Shown: positions 11,170-22,765, counted from the stretch's first letter. The stretch: 64,000 nt of DNA from Glandiceps talaboti (GCF_964340395.1 NC_135571.1:980001-1044000), one strand, 5' to 3'. Made by a program: numbers and translations. Notes: a model not told the origin generated them from the letters alone.

Positions 11170-11440
11170 ATTTAGAGGGCAGTGACACTTCAGGAAATAG
11201 ATATATTTTTATATGGAGTCAGGGTGGTTGAATGGTTAGTGTGAATCTGCAGGTTCAAGCCCTGTCGTTGCAGTTTGTTTCTGAATTGATAAAGTCCTTG
11301 GGCAAGATTTGAACCATGACTGTGCCTCAGTCAACCCAGCTGTATGATTGGGGACCTGGTAGGATAATGAAATGACTCTCCAAAAGCCAAAGTTTGTGAA
11401 AATAAATCTATTTCCTGGAATGGAGTTCCCCTTTAAACTG
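11170..11440. mobile_element. Inverted-repeat element enclosing a SINE
   Basis: The left end (AGGAAATAGATATATTTTTA, near 11,191) and the right end (TGAAAATAAATCTATTTCCT, near 11,397) are imperfect reverse complements over about 40 bases. The right end is also homologous to 30,050-30,125, which shares CCAGGAAATA and GAGAGTCATTTCAT. Together these indicate a dispersed inverted-repeat family. The SINE at 11,213-11,375 lies between the ends. Confidence 0.5.
11213..11375 (+). mobile_element. tRNA-derived SINE
   Basis: The head carries RNA polymerase III promoter-like blocks: a box A-like TGGTTGAATGGTTA and a good box B, GGTTCAAGCCC. It is followed by a body (GGGCAAGATTTGAACCATGA, GTCAACCCAGCTGTATGA, GGGGACCTGGTAGGATAATG) shared with the minus-strand copies at 28,796-28,960 and 29,023-29,165. 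A tail typical of marine-animal SINE/LINE 3' ends (GTAAAGCACTT, AAAGCACTATATAAAAT) lies further on at 11,808-11,860. It is not a functional tRNA gene, because no cloverleaf closes around the boxes. Confidence 0.75.
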
Positions 11441-12059
11441 ACATTTTTGGCATAGTGATAGTTTTAGATTTGACCAATAAGTATTTGATAGGAATTATGT
11501 AGACAGTACTATGAAATCAAAGATTTGACAAAATATGCAAATTACTCACAATAATGACTGCTTATGAAGAAATAAACTAAAAAAAGATTATATAAATTAG
11601 ATAATCTGTTTCTTTAATAAATGTATCAGGGAGACTATAGTAATAATTATATGCAATATAAATAGGTTTTGTGAAAAAAACATAACATACATCATAGAGT
11701 AGAAATTGATACTTGACTCCGTATTTTTGATAGTAGTACAACTGAATTTACCGAGGAAGTATAGAGGGCTGTTGTGCTACTATAGATCTGAGCGAGGGGT
11801 AATAATTGTAAAGCACTTGTCACTTTGAACACAGAGTGGGAAAGCACTATATAAAATTTAATAAACCAACATTATTAGTAGTAGTAAATCGGATAAGTAC
11901 AACTTGTATGACTCAGTATTGACTGTATAGATAACATGTGTATATAGTTTATAATGTAAAAAGTAACATTTGGAAAAAAAAAAATTAATTTTCAATTTAT
12001 GTTACATTTGTGGTATGTTATTCTACTTATTGAATTAGTGTAATTAAGAAAGATAAGAA

Positions 12060-12410
12060 GTTACGAGCATGTGGTGACCAGTGTGTGCCCTCTAAACCAA
12101 TTTGACACACCACTGACACACACAATTTCTACTGACACACCAAAATGTGGTGTTCTCCTATCTCATACTATGTGGTGACCAGTGTGCCCTCTAAGCCAAT
12201 TTGATGTGCCACTGACACACAATTTCTAGTGATGCACCAAAATTTGGTGTTTTCCTATCTCTTACTATGTGGTGAGTGTGCCCGCTAAGCCAATTTGACA
12301 TGTCACTGTCCAGCTGTCACACACACTTTCTAGCGATGCACCATCATTTGGTGTTCCCCTGTCTGTTACTGTACGTGTTCTCCTATCTCTTACTATGTGA
12401 TGACTCACAA
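12060..12410. repeat. Tandem repeat of about 100 bp, 3 to 4 diverged copies
   Basis: Three units share GTGGTGACCAGTGTG, CCAATTTGA, GCCACTGACACAC, TTTCTAGTGATGCACCA and TTTCCTATCTCTTACTATGT. They differ by small deletions and substitutions. The array is intergenic, between the 257-aa gene and CUEDC2. The frames through it are not conserved, so it is not coding. Confidence 0.75.
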
Positions 12411-12529
12411 GAAATCCTACTTTTTCTTTTTTTGACTCACAACAACAAAATTTGGCTATCATTAGAGGGCACACTGGTGGTATATCAGTTGATTACAAAA
12501 TACAAGTAGTTTCTTTGGAGTGACTTTGA

Positions 12530-13470
12530 CACGTCACAGTGTTTCCAATCAAAGTATGAATGAAGAAGTACTGCAACATAATTGATACATTACTTAATGT
12601 GTCCTGATGTCTTGACATAGATTTAGCTATAATAGTAGTCACAACATTGCCCACTAAGCAGCAAAGTTGAATAACAATTTACTTTGATAATGCTGCTAGA
12701 AGGATGTGCAACATTCACTGTTGCAAATAAACAACATCGATAGTGGTATCATTACAGATATGAATCAGACGACAAACCTCAGGAACTATTACAGGCTGCC
12801 AAATTTGAAATTTGTCATGATTGAAATTATCAGAAATGACACTGTACATCTTTGATTTGACCCTACTAAATGTTGTGCAGAGACACACACCTACTTTAGT
12901 AATGTATTTATATGTTTCAGTAGTTCATCTTTCATACTTCATTTGAAAGCACTGGAAGGGACAATCACACGATATCATACAAGCTCAAGTTTAGGACAAA
13001 ACACCCTCCCCCACCCCCCACCCCCACCCCCTTCCCCCCTAAACAAACGTTCACAAGTTTGACATTAACACATTTATATATGATGTAAACCATGATGAAA
13101 ATTGTAGTGGTCACATGACTACAATCAGTGCAATGCAAACCCATGATGGTAAAATACTACCATAAACCCTGAGCACTGTATAAGTAAATTGTAATCAACT
13201 TGTGAACATCTCAGTAGTAAATACAGAACTTGTTATCACTGAAGGCGTGAAAGTTTTCACCAGAACCCCCACACACACACACACACACACACGAAGAAAG
13301 TTTTTTATTGAGCTTGTGTGACACTGTAATCGTCCCTAAGGTACTATAGGTAAATTTGTATGTAAACAAAGTAATAGAATTTATAAATGTCCTGTTTTAT
13401 CACATAGATATGATTTCTTCTGTTTTTGTAATTTGTGTTATAAAGTGAGTGTTGAAGTGAATTTGTTAGG
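12530..13470. other. Intergenic, low-complexity patches only
   Basis: AT-rich sequence with a C-rich low-complexity patch (CCCCCACCCC-type) near 13,005-13,040 and a (CA)n run near 13,268-13,292. No exon, RNA gene or transposon end could be supported. Confidence 0.5.
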
Positions 13471-13475
13471 CTATA

Positions 13476-13602
13476 CTTACTGCTACTTTCACGTTAGTGT
13501 TAACTGGGTTCTGTATGATACAACCATATGTAAATTTAACTTACTGCTACTTTCACGTTAGTGTTAACTGGGTTCTGTATGATACAACCATATGTAAATT
13601 TA
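13476..13602. repeat. Direct duplication of about 64 bp
   Basis: A block starting ACTTACTGCTACTTTCACGT and ending CAACCATATGTAAATTTA occurs twice head to tail with essentially no differences, which suggests a recent duplication. Each copy contains GTTAACTGGG. No gene overlaps it. Confidence 0.85.
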
Positions 13603-13751
13603 TTGAAAATAGACTAAAATAGACTGAGATGCTATTAATAATGATAGTAATGTCACTCATTATTTATTGTATATCCCTGTTACTATGACAACTTTGTACA
13701 TAGCTAATTTAAATGACATTGATATAGAAACTCTTTTGTGAATCTATTTAA

Positions 13752-14002
13752 TGGGGAGCTTGCAATCCAGACTGAGCATGCTCAGATGCAAAGCACTGTG
13801 TGATTATCTGTGGTTATCGTAATACCTAATCTGGTGCTACTGATAACAAAAACCCTCCCTCAATGGTCAGGATGACTATGAATTGATCATTTGTGGTTAA
13901 AAACAATGTATCAGTATTGTTTGCAATACTAATTGATTAGTATTTATTATCACATTTCCCATGATGCAACATCCAACATGGTGGGTTTGCAAGTTCCCTA
14001 TT
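13752..14002. mobile_element. MITE with AGGGAACTTGCAA termini (copy 1)
   Basis: The left end is GGGGAGCTTGCAATCCAGAC and the right end GGTTTGCAAGTTCCCTA. A second copy in the opposite orientation, at 31,880-32,127 in TTLL12 intron 10, is collinear along its whole length (CTGAGCATGCTCAG, GTGGTTATCGTAATACCTAA, ATTAGTATTTATTATC, CCCATGATGCA). The element is about 250 bp with terminal inverted repeats and no coding capacity. Confidence 0.8.
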
Positions 14003-15520
14003 CTGCAAGGAATGTTTTTTTTTTATGTGAATTTCTAAGTTATTCAGAAGAGAAAATAAACAGTGTGACTACTGAAATACAATCGTCATTTATCGTGTTG
14101 ACTATAATCTTTGTTTATATTGGATATAGTTCTTTAAGTATAAAACACTTATCTCCCGAGAGGGCCATCCCTCATGGGTTCAGTATTAATGCCAGAGGAA
14201 ACCGGAGTACCTGCAGAAAACCTTCGTTGTTCAGTAGAGTCAAACTGAATGACACTCTTCTTATTTACAGAATGGTAAATTTAATCAAACCCTGAATGGC
14301 TTCGAACCTTAACTGCAGTGGTAAGAGGCAAATGGTTTAACCACTTGGCCACTGACAACTATCACCATATATCGCAAGAGTATAAGAATGGATGGGTTAT
14401 CCAATCAGTTGGTTCTAATTGCTTGTGTTAATTCCAGCTGGTGTAGGTCATACTGCAAAGCATGCTGGGTCAAAACAAACACAAATCTCACATTCCAGGT
14501 CATTGCAAGCACATCTAGTCAATGCTCGTTTGGCCAGTGACAGCCATCACGGTTCATCTGTCATATTTCATTTTGTTTGTTCAGTGTTCCAGTGTTTTCT
14601 GCTGCACTTTCACCTCACTATGTTCATGAGAGTACGGCCATATGCAACACTGCAGGCACTCATGCAAATACCCAGAGTACACCACATTTACACTTGGTCT
14701 AGCATGGGTTCCAAGATATGAAATTTCACATAGAGGGCGCTGTACATGACGTACACCACATGCATCAATTCAACATAACTAGTTCTAAGAAGAACAATTT
14801 CAGATCTTGGGAAATCTACGATAATCAATTCGAACTACAGTCTCTTCTATCATGGATGTATTAGTGAAATACATCCATGCTTCTATCAATATCTAAGGAA
14901 ATGAGCATTTCACACAATTTTCCCTTTTCTTCATATGTGCCTTTCAGAGACTACAAACTTTACATAAAACAGTGTCTTTTTTAAATAGTTTATCTTTATT
15001 TCTATTACATAGAATACAGTTTTGTTTTTTTTAAATAAAATGTACACAACATTAATAGACTCAGAAACTAAACTAGATGAAAACAGTTGTTGCTGATACT
15101 CCTGTACGGATAGTCTTACTCTTGTGAAGTGGTAATCTTAGAAGTGTTTTAGTTAAAGTGGTAGAAACTGAGTTTATAAGCTTTTTCACTCATAGCAAAC
15201 TTTAAAATGAATATACCTCAGTTTAGATTCTAAATCTATGCTGAAAGTAAAATATACAAGAAAGCAAATCTAAATAGTACATAAACATTAGACATAGAAA
15301 TAACAGACATTGTACAAAACTTATAAGAAATAAAAATAGCTAAATTTCTCGACTATAAAAATAATATAAAAAAAAATACTTGAGCTTTTTCTCCTAAACA
15401 CTGACTTCTGTCCCGTCATTACACCAAACAGTGATTGTTCCTTTTTCACTAGTGTAACCTCCAACATTATTTGGTAATTCTCACAATATGAGATCAAATA
15501 TATGTCAGGTAAAATCAGTA
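14003..15520. other. Intergenic and probable distal CUEDC2 3' end
   Basis: No coding exon is supported. Open frames here lack splice signals and conserved-looking content. On the minus strand, AATAAA signals near 15,000 (TTTATT on the plus strand) could end a long CUEDC2 3' untranslated region, though closer signals may be used. A box B-like stretch (TGGCTTCGAACC) near 14,298 suggests a worn SINE. Confidence 0.35.
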
Positions 15521-16150
15521 AGCAGTAATCAATACAAGTGTACTAAAGACAGAAATAATTCTGACTGGACTTGTACTTTAAGTTGATAGCAGTAATCAAT
15601 ACAAATGTACTAAAGACAGAAATAAGTCTGACTGGACTTTTCCTTTAAGTTGATAGCAGTAATCAATACAAGTGTACTAAAGGTAGAAATAATTCTGACT
15701 GGACTTTTCCTTTAAGTTCATAGCAGTAATCAATACAAGTGTACTAAAGGTAGAAATAAGTCTGACTGGACTTTTCCTTTAAGTTGATAGCAGTAATCAA
15801 TACAAGTGTACTAAAGGTAGAAATAAGTCTGACTGGACTTTTCCTTTAAGTTGATAGCAGTAATCAATACAAGTGTACTAAAGGTAGAAATAAGTCTGAC
15901 TGGATTTTCCCTTTAAGTTGATAGCAGTAATCAATACAAGTGTACTAAAGGTAGAAATAAGTCTGACTGGACTTTTCCTTTAAGTTGATAGCAGTAAGCA
16001 ATACAAGTGTACTAAAGACAGAATAATTCTGACTGGACTTTTCCTTTAAGTTGATAGCAGTAATTAATACAAGTGTATACTAAAGGTAAAAATAAGTCTG
16101 ACTGGACTTTTCCTTTAGGTTGAAAGCAGTAATCAATACAAGTGGTCTGA
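15520..16150. repeat. 67-bp minisatellite, about 9 copies, near the CUEDC2 3' end
   Basis: Units read GATAGCAGTAATCAATACAA, GTGTACTAAAGGTAGAAATA, AGTCTGACTGGACTTTTCCT, TTAAGTT. They alternate in details (GGTAGAAATAAG versus GACAGAATAATT). The array is interrupted by a fold-back element at 16,161-16,581, and one last partial unit (ATTCTGACTGGACTTATACT) resumes beyond it. Confidence 0.9.
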
Positions 16151-16160
16151 AGACAGAATA

Positions 16161-16581
16161 CAGGTAAAACATCGAGGGATCGGCGAACGACTGTACCTAT
16201 CATACACATTTTATGTTCCCTAAGAACAATGTAGATAAATAAGAAACAGGCTTCCCACAGACCACTCAATACAAACATAAGCAACATCATCCGACCCCTA
16301 CTGATACACAGACACACACACATCGTCCTTGCAACAAACAAGCTATTGAAAGTCATCAAATTGCAGGCTCAGATTTTGACACAAACAAGTGTATTGATTT
16401 AAAGTTACAAGTGATATGTGTGTGCACATACAGTGCCTGCTTGTCGGCAGGAATGTGATGTTTATATTTGTATTGAGTGGTATGTGAGAAGCCTGTTTCT
16501 TATCTAACTAAATTGTTCTTGGGGAACATAAAATATGTATGATATGCACAGTCGTTCGGCAATCCCTCAATGTTTTACCTG
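16161..16581. mobile_element. Fold-back/MITE element, TA target duplication, CAGGTAAAAC termini
   Basis: Two arms of about 170 bp, 16,161-16,330 and 16,412-16,581, are reverse complements with only scattered mismatches. Shared blocks include CAGGTAAAACAT, GCCGAACGACTGTG, ATTTTATGTTCCC and AAGAAACAGGCTTC. The element is flanked by TA on both sides (16,159-16,160 and 16,582-16,583). Removing it with one TA restores a normal minisatellite unit (AGAA-TA-ATTCTGACTGG). TA duplication is typical of the Tc1/mariner superfamily. There is no coding capacity, so it is non-autonomous. Confidence 0.9.
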
Positions 16582-16690
16582 TAATTCTGACTGGACTTAT
16601 ACTTTAGATTACTTAAGATTACATTCATTGCTTGCAATGTGGTCTCTTAATTATTCATCAAATTTATAATGACATATTATTGTAAATATT

Positions 16691-16876
16691 TTAGTGAAAT
16701 CTGTATTGCTTGGCAGGTTTTAAGTTGATGTAAGTTTTCTTCATGTCCTCATCATCTTTTTTCTTGGTATCTTGAAATCGTTCTCCTTTTGTGCTGACCA
16801 CCTGATTGTCACGGTAACGAATCATTTTCTTCCCCTCCTACAATGATACAAACAAACAATGAGTAAAAACACTTTT

Positions 16877-16907
<31 letters not shown>

Positions 16908-19900
16908 TTAAACCTCGACAATAAGTCAGGGAAAAAAGTCACACAGGTGGCAAGCACCTATATAAGAGCAACCCTCCACATACAACAAATGGCATAAACA
17001 AACAAGAACATATTAAAAACAGTAGATACAAAATATAAAAAATATACACTAATGAATAAACATACAAGAACAGAATTAAGAAATACGACACTTGGCACAA
17101 TGACATCGATTGGCCCATGTGCAAGTATTAAAAGACAAAAAACTATTTCCAAAAGATTTCTTGTGGAACAATATTTTACCAAATTATCAATTCTAAAAGT
17201 ACATGTATACCCCATAACTAATTATAACTTACCCACTTTGGATCCACTGGTTTGTAATGTAACTTACCCACTTTGGATCCACTGGTTTATAATGTAACTT
17301 ACCCACTTTGGATCCACTGGTTTGTACTCCTTTTCATCTTCATCACAACCCACATAAGCATATCGCCGTAGAATAGAATCTTTTAATTTCTTATCATCTT
17401 TGCATATAGTTTGTTTCTTCCTTCCTGGTTGATGTGCCTACAATATACAATTAGTTGAAGTATTTACATATTTACCAGAGATTACATATCTATCTACCAG
17501 AGATTACTTGTACTGGTGTGTGTGTATACTAGTGGTATTTCAATTGCAGTGCATACCTGCATACAATAATTTTTTTGCACCTGTCATGCACAGTTTTGTC
17601 ATCTGCAAAAGAGTTGCAGCAACAACCAGATCGTGTATCATTCTAGTTTAGTTTCATGAGAAGTTCTACATTGATCATAGATCTAACATGAACACAAAGA
17701 TGAGGTAGAATTATGTGTTGATTACTGGTAAAGTCAAATAAAAAAAGTTGTTTGGTTCCGGTTACCCGACCTCACCTAGTTTTTTATGCCGACCCTAAAC
17801 TTTTTTTTTACGTATTCACAAAAAATAATAACAAAATCGGGAAAATCGGGAAGTCTCGCAAGAAATAGTGGGTGAGGAAACTGACATCAACTTAAAAAGA
17901 CAATATAAAACTATTCTTCCAATCTGTAATGGCTGTACATCTGACAGGAAGAAATAAACAACACAGAGACCATTTGGAAAACAATGGAAAACCTGAACTA
18001 GACACTCACACAAAATCTACCTACCCCACCTATTTTAAAATTGAATGTAATCGAAACCACACAATTTTTTTTACGCCTAATAAGAATGTCCAGTTTTTAT
18101 CATTTTGACTCGCGACAATAAAATGGTTCAAAAACATTCTTATATATTTGTTGTATTTTGTTTTGTTTTCTTTACCTGTGTTGTCATGGTAATACTGTCA
18201 TCTGTATCACTTGCTTCTTGTCTGTGTAGCATGAGCTGGGCAGCTTGTTCTGTGTTGCCATTGGTAACAGATAAACAATGCCTTGCTTCTATCGTAGTGC
18301 ATGCTGGGAACATTTCTAGAAGTAATCTGATTGGATCATCACTAGCAGAATTTGTTGAATCCTGGGAAATTGACATTCAAAACAAATAAATAATCAAAAC
18401 ATAATGTATACATGTATTATTACATTTTACATACATTACAGTTGCAAAGTTGGCCAGTAAGAGAATGAGGCCAGCTACAAATTTGGCCAGTAGGAGAATG
18501 AGGCCAGCTACAAATTTGGCCAGTAGGAGAATGAGGCCAGCTACAAATTTGGCCAGTAGGAGAATGGGGCCAGCTACAAAGTGGGCCAGTAGGAGAATGT
18601 AATAATGTGCTATTCTTTCACAATGCAGTAAAATCGGGCTTCTAATGAAAACATTATACATGGAGTTGATTATTTTAATGACTTCAATTGTTTATTTTCT
18701 AATTGATAGTCAACATTTCAACTTGACTAGTTCTACATTCTCACTGTGTGCAGCACTTAATATGTAACTGTTTCTTTTGGATTTGAAGTTGTCCGACTGT
18801 GTGTAAACAATGTCATGTGACATGAGTGAAACACCAAACAAACAAACAAACATTTTAACTGTACAGTATATGTTGATTTTTATTCTTACCTTTATTGGTT
18901 GTGAGGTAGTAGGTATTGGTTCCATATATTTATTGCTGACATGTTGTTCATGTAATGTTATATTTGGCTGTTGATGTGATGTACTGGAAGACACACTTAG
19001 ACTAGTATCATTGGCATCCATACTGGTAGTACATACACTTGATGACAAACTACCGTCGCTTAGATTCAATCCTGACAACATATTTGTGGTTGAACTTGGC
19101 GGTGTGTTCTCTGCATTGGGTGAAAAATAACAATAAATGTAAGTGTATGATTGGTTACATATACCCTGTAACATATAATTCCATGAAAACTAACTACCGT
19201 CACCATGGTACTGTTTAGAATCACTTCAGTGTTAACACTTTCTAGTGAGGTGACTAGTACAATACTACAATGATATAATCAGGAACAGCATGGACACTAC
19301 TACAATTACAACAGACACAAGGTATAATTTCTTGAAGTTCAAACAAAATGTATGGTCAGCAGCCAACTGAACTCAGTTTCTTTCATGCAGTTACTGTTTA
19401 TATCATTAACTAAATAAAGAGTACACATTGTGTAAGTGATGTTTGTGTGTTATCATTTTTGGTGTCTGAAACCTTGTGATCAGGCTCACTGATCTTGCAA
19501 GCTTCTCCAAAAAGAACTGACAATTGACTGCCATAGACACATTCTACCTTTTACCCTTTAAACATATATTGTATAATTATTATAAATACCCTTTTCTCTG
19601 GCTCCTGCTAGTTTTACTGCAAGTTGGAACATCCACTCACACACACAAGCACTGGAGGGAATAAAAAAATGGTGAAATGGTGACGTATACATACAATGAT
19701 ATATATATTTATATATACCTACATTTTGTCTATTATGAAATAAACCAATTAAAAATGCTACAACTAGACTAAGACATGTAGGTGCCAATTTTCTGACGTC
19801 TATATATTTTATGTCTGCATGTTAGCATTTAGTTCATTTCATGTAGACACAATGTTCTGATGTCTACATTTGATGTCTTAGCTAACACATAAATATACAG

Positions 19901-20603
19901 GTACTAGTAAACACAGGTAAACTAGTACCTCTGTATTTCAGTAAAGCCTGGAATGTAAGCTTCCATCATTTCTGTAAATTCATCAACATCGAAATCATCT
20001 TCACAGCCAAGATCTTCTAAGACACTGACAAGATAGCTGAGAACTATATCATCTACAACACTGAAAAGAAAACCAAAGAAATCTGTATGGTCATCATGAT
20101 CTTTGAGAAAGAATTTCAAAGATACTGGAAACACAAGAAATCAGAATTATACCATCCAGAAAACTCAGATGAGAAAGTATCTACAAGTGGCAATACACAC
20201 ACTGACAGGCAGTTGTAATTGTTACTTCATTCCGTACACACACTGATGGGCACTTGTAATTGGTTACTTCATTCCGTACACACACTGATGGGCAGTTGTT
20301 ACTTCATTCTGACAATTTCTCATTAATCTTCAATTAATACCGTCAAAAAATTATGTGGGGATGCGATACCACCATCACATTTATATTAATGCTTCAATAC
20401 CAATAAACTATCACTGTTGAGGGTAAAAATGGAATGCTGTGTTAGAGTAACCAGTATGACTATACGGTGGAGATGATCATAGTAATCGTAATACATATAG
20501 GAAACTATACTAAGACATATATCACTTACTCTATTGATGATGCTCCTGTGTTGGTTTGAAGAAAATCTGACAATGAATTACGAACTATCCTTTCCTTCTC
20601 CAT
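16691..20603 (-). CDS. CUEDC2: CUE domain-containing protein 2 (7 coding exons, 318 aa)
   Basis: The minus-strand exons are 20603-20530, 20060-19929, 19651-19590, 19110-18890, 18361-18176, 17437-17303 and 16837-16691 (stop TAA). All junctions are GT/AG and the 957 coding bases keep one frame. Similarity to human CUEDC2 (287 aa) is clear. The start [17 protein letters not shown] is followed by [11 protein letters not shown] and [15 protein letters not shown]. Exon 5 holds the CUE domain ([20 protein letters not shown], then [12 protein letters not shown]) with the MFP motif that contacts ubiquitin in CUE domains. The C-terminus is nearly vertebrate-like ([30 protein letters not shown]). In vertebrates the protein is a cytosolic/nuclear ubiquitin-binding adaptor linked to steroid-receptor turnover and IKK/NF-kB control. 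Exon 4 is a Ser/Thr-rich linker. Exon 6 ends in a donor that is tandemly copied. A non-coding first exon probably lies near 22,436-22,500. Confidence 0.95.
16870..17220. mobile_element. Retroposon tail-like repeat in CUEDC2 intron 6
   Basis: A (TTTA)n run at about 16,876-16,910 is followed by AACCTCGACAATAAGTCAGG and an A-rich stretch ending near AAAAGATTTCTTGTGGAA. This layout (terminal short tandem repeat, then A-rich body) recurs at 25,795-26,195 with TTGAA repeats and matches the 3' end of a LINE- or SINE-type insertion. The family cannot be named. The open frames through it are not coding. Confidence 0.35.
17223..17327 (-). repeat. CUEDC2: 35-bp repeat of the CUEDC2 exon-6 splice donor, 3 copies
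   Basis: On the minus strand each 35-bp unit reads AACCAGTGGATCCAAAGTGG followed by GTAAGTTA and a short AT spacer, so exon end plus donor is repeated three times. The genuine exon (…KPVDPKW) ends at the first copy met by the polymerase, at 17,303. The other two donors fall at 17,268 and 17,233. Using the second would add 35 bases and shift the frame. Confidence 0.9.
17747..18065. mobile_element. DNA element, TTGTTTGGTTCCGGTTA termini (copy 1)
   Basis: One end carries GGTTCCGGTTACCCGACC and a conserved subterminal GACCCTAAACTTTTTTTTA. The other end (GTAATCGAAACCACACAA) is a partial inverted copy. A second copy in inverse orientation spans 23,606-23,951, and a one-ended fragment lies at 32,904-33,000. 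Shared internal blocks include ACTGTCATCAACTTAAAAAG-type sequence, CCATTTGGAAAACAATGGAA and GTAGGTAGAT. No protein is encoded. It lies in CUEDC2 intron 5. Confidence 0.75.
18440..18600. repeat. 33-bp minisatellite in CUEDC2 intron 4, about 5 copies
   Basis: Units of GGCCAGTAGGAGAATGAGGC plus CAGCTACAAATTT are repeated head to tail, with the outer copies slightly diverged. The unit length is a multiple of three, so an open frame exists on the minus strand, but it is intronic and not spliced into the message. It does not reach either neighbouring splice site. Confidence 0.85.
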
Positions 20604-20689
20604 TGTAATGTAAATATCTCTGTGTTCTGGAAAAAAAAAAAACTGGGCATCAAACAACATACAAATATACACTTAATCCAGGACTTGAA

Positions 20690-21062
20690 ATTAGCAGTAG
20701 TCCAGGACACATAGACTACTAAACATTATATCTAGACTACCAAATTATCAGTAGTCCAGGACACATAGACTACTAAACATTGTATCTAGACTACCAAATT
20801 AGCAGTAGTCCAGGACACATAGACTACTAAACATTGTATCTAGACTACCAAATTAGCAGTAGTCCAGGACACATAGACTACTAAACATTGTATCTAGACT
20901 ACCAAAGTAACAGTAGTCCAGGACACATAGACTACTAAACATTATATCTAGATTACCAAATTAGCAGTAGTCCAGGACACATACATGTAGACTACCAAAC
21001 ATTGTATCTAGACTACCAAATTAGCAGTAGTCAAGGCACATAGACTACAAAACATTGTATCT
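20690..21062. repeat. 54-bp minisatellite upstream of the CUEDC2 start codon, about 7 copies
   Basis: Units read AGCAGTAGTCCAGGACACAT, AGACTACTAAACATTGTATC, TAGACTACCAAATT and are rich in the partial palindrome GTAGTC/GACTAC. The array lies in the probable first intron of CUEDC2, between the acceptor near 20,626 and a candidate non-coding exon near 22,436. Confidence 0.85.
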
Positions 21063-21171
21063 ACCCTGTTAGTCAACATATGTAATTCTTGATTTGTTGT
21101 GTTACATTACAATGCCCTGATTTTAATGTTCATGAACCAACCGTTTCAGAGTACTTGCCATGAACAATTCA

Positions 21172-21240
21172 GTCCTGCTTGCAGATAGTGTAAGTCAGAC
21201 TAGATACTGACGATATCACCCCCCCTCTTCTCCATGGGAC
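21172..21240. mobile_element. Partial MITE, AGTCCTGCTTGCA end
   Basis: CAGTCCTGCTTGCAGA and the following CTAGATACTGACGATATCAC match the left portion of the complete element at 21,833-21,977 (AGTCCTGCTTGCAGACGG, CTAGATTACTGACATCAC). No matching right end is seen, so this is a truncated copy. Confidence 0.5.
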
Positions 21241-21832
21241 ATTGTCAGAATCCCATTGCTGCTAGGCCCTTTCCCATAATTGAATGAAGTTTGTTTATTG
21301 AGTTTGTGTGACATCGTATAATCATCCCAGAGGATCTAGACATTGGCAGTGGAAGGTGCAATGAAATGCCTGTACTGGGTGGCAATCATCCCAGAGGATC
21401 CAGACATTGGCAGTGGAAGGTGCAATGAGACACCTGTACTGGGTGGCGTGGAGAATGAGATTCCAAATTGACACCATTAGTGGAGTTTGTCAAAGTGTTT
21501 GAGCTGTTCCTATTTTGAGCACTTAGATCAGGTAAGTGGTAAATTGATCTAAAGTTTTCATGATAAATGATACTAAATTATTATATTATAATATCGGTAA
21601 ATGACACTATCATTTACTTTCATGTCATCAACCTTCATTTTCTTACCAATTGCTAGTAGTAGTACAGTTGGGGTGGGGTGGGGTGGGGGAGGGGGAAGTC
21701 TAGTGGTCTGAGCTCCAAGATATGTGAATGAATCATGATCCATGCAAAATTTGTGATATATGTCATGCTATTTAATTGTTGATTTGAACAGGTAGTCTTA
21801 CTCCATTCCCATCTACTTCCTAATTTCTAGTC

Positions 21833-21977
21833 CTGCTTGCAGACGGTACACGGGTCTAGATTACTGACATCACATGACCCTCAGAGAAGGGAGGGACCGG
21901 TCGATTGACCCATAGACCCTCCACCAACCGTTGGTGGAGGGTTATGATTGACCGAATGACTCCATATGCAAGCAGGA
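21833..21977. mobile_element. MITE with TAGTCCTGCTTGCA termini and internal hairpin
   Basis: The terminal inverted repeats TAGTCCTGCTTGCA and TGCAAGCAGGACTA enclose about 145 bp. The middle contains a perfect hairpin, AGACCCTCCACCAAC facing GTTGGTGGAGGGT. The same ACCCTCCACC hairpin motif recurs at 46,583-46,635. There is no coding capacity. It sits in the divergent interval between CUEDC2 and TTLL12. Confidence 0.75.
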
Positions 21978-22435
21978 CTACGTAACTTCATGAACTTGAA
22001 CACGTATTTGTAGAGTCAGACCACTGTTCTCCATTCTTGCCCCTGTTCCATTGATTTATTGCCGTGTTTTTAAATGTAAACATTGAAATAAGGCGACGTG
22101 TCTGTCATGCCCATGGTGAAGAGAGAGCTCAAATAATGGTCGATCACTGTCCTGTCGACCCATTTAATTCACATTACATGAACTACTAACTGTGTAAGCA
22201 TCCTAACTGGAGTCAAACTGTACCCAATAGTATTGTGTATTATGAGTAGAGATACTATTAAAAACGCTAATATATTTCATACAGAAATATTATTAAAACA
22301 ACAATGTCAACGGACACCTGAAATCTATCGACCCAATATCAGGGGCCCCCCTCATATTATACTATGTGCATTTCTAATTCTGCCAACAAATAATAAATTC
22401 ACGAAACATTTTCAACGATCGAGCAGATATCTTAC

Positions 22436-22510
22436 CTCTACGACCACTTGCAGTTTTCACAAAGCACAACAAAGAACCGAATAGCCCGCCGATGATATGT
22501 ACACACAAAT
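22436..22510 (-). other. CUEDC2: Candidate non-coding first exon and divergent promoter of CUEDC2
   Basis: The coding first exon of CUEDC2 is preceded by a strong acceptor (poly-T then CCAG, exon edge near 20,626), so an upstream exon must exist. On the minus strand GTCGTAGAG followed by GTAAGATATC at 22,436 is a consensus donor. It sits 330 bases from the TTLL12 start on the other strand, suggesting a shared bidirectional promoter in 22,450-22,760. Inferred from splice signals only. Confidence 0.4.
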
Positions 22511-22765
22511 TCTTGGTATAAATCATTAGCATAACAAGGGCACTTTACGTTAAAAATTTACGACGTGTATTTTTCGTCAAAGAAGACCCCTTTATATCCT
22601 CACTTCTCAAATTGAAATTCATATAGATGTAGGAAATTGTAGATTAAAGCAGAATCCTGTACATTTGTTTTATTATTTCTTTTAATTGTGTATGAAGAGC
22701 GATCACCGGCTTTACGGTCACCTAGCGTTACTCTTTTACGGCAGAAAGCCCTTGAGAACGACAAC

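Noticed and set aside
11213-11300. tRNA gene
   Set aside because: Boxes A and B are present, but there is no acceptor stem or anticodon arm, and the body matches dispersed copies, so it is a SINE.
18105-18389. Plus-strand 94-codon frame
   Set aside because: Antisense shadow of CUEDC2 exon 5.
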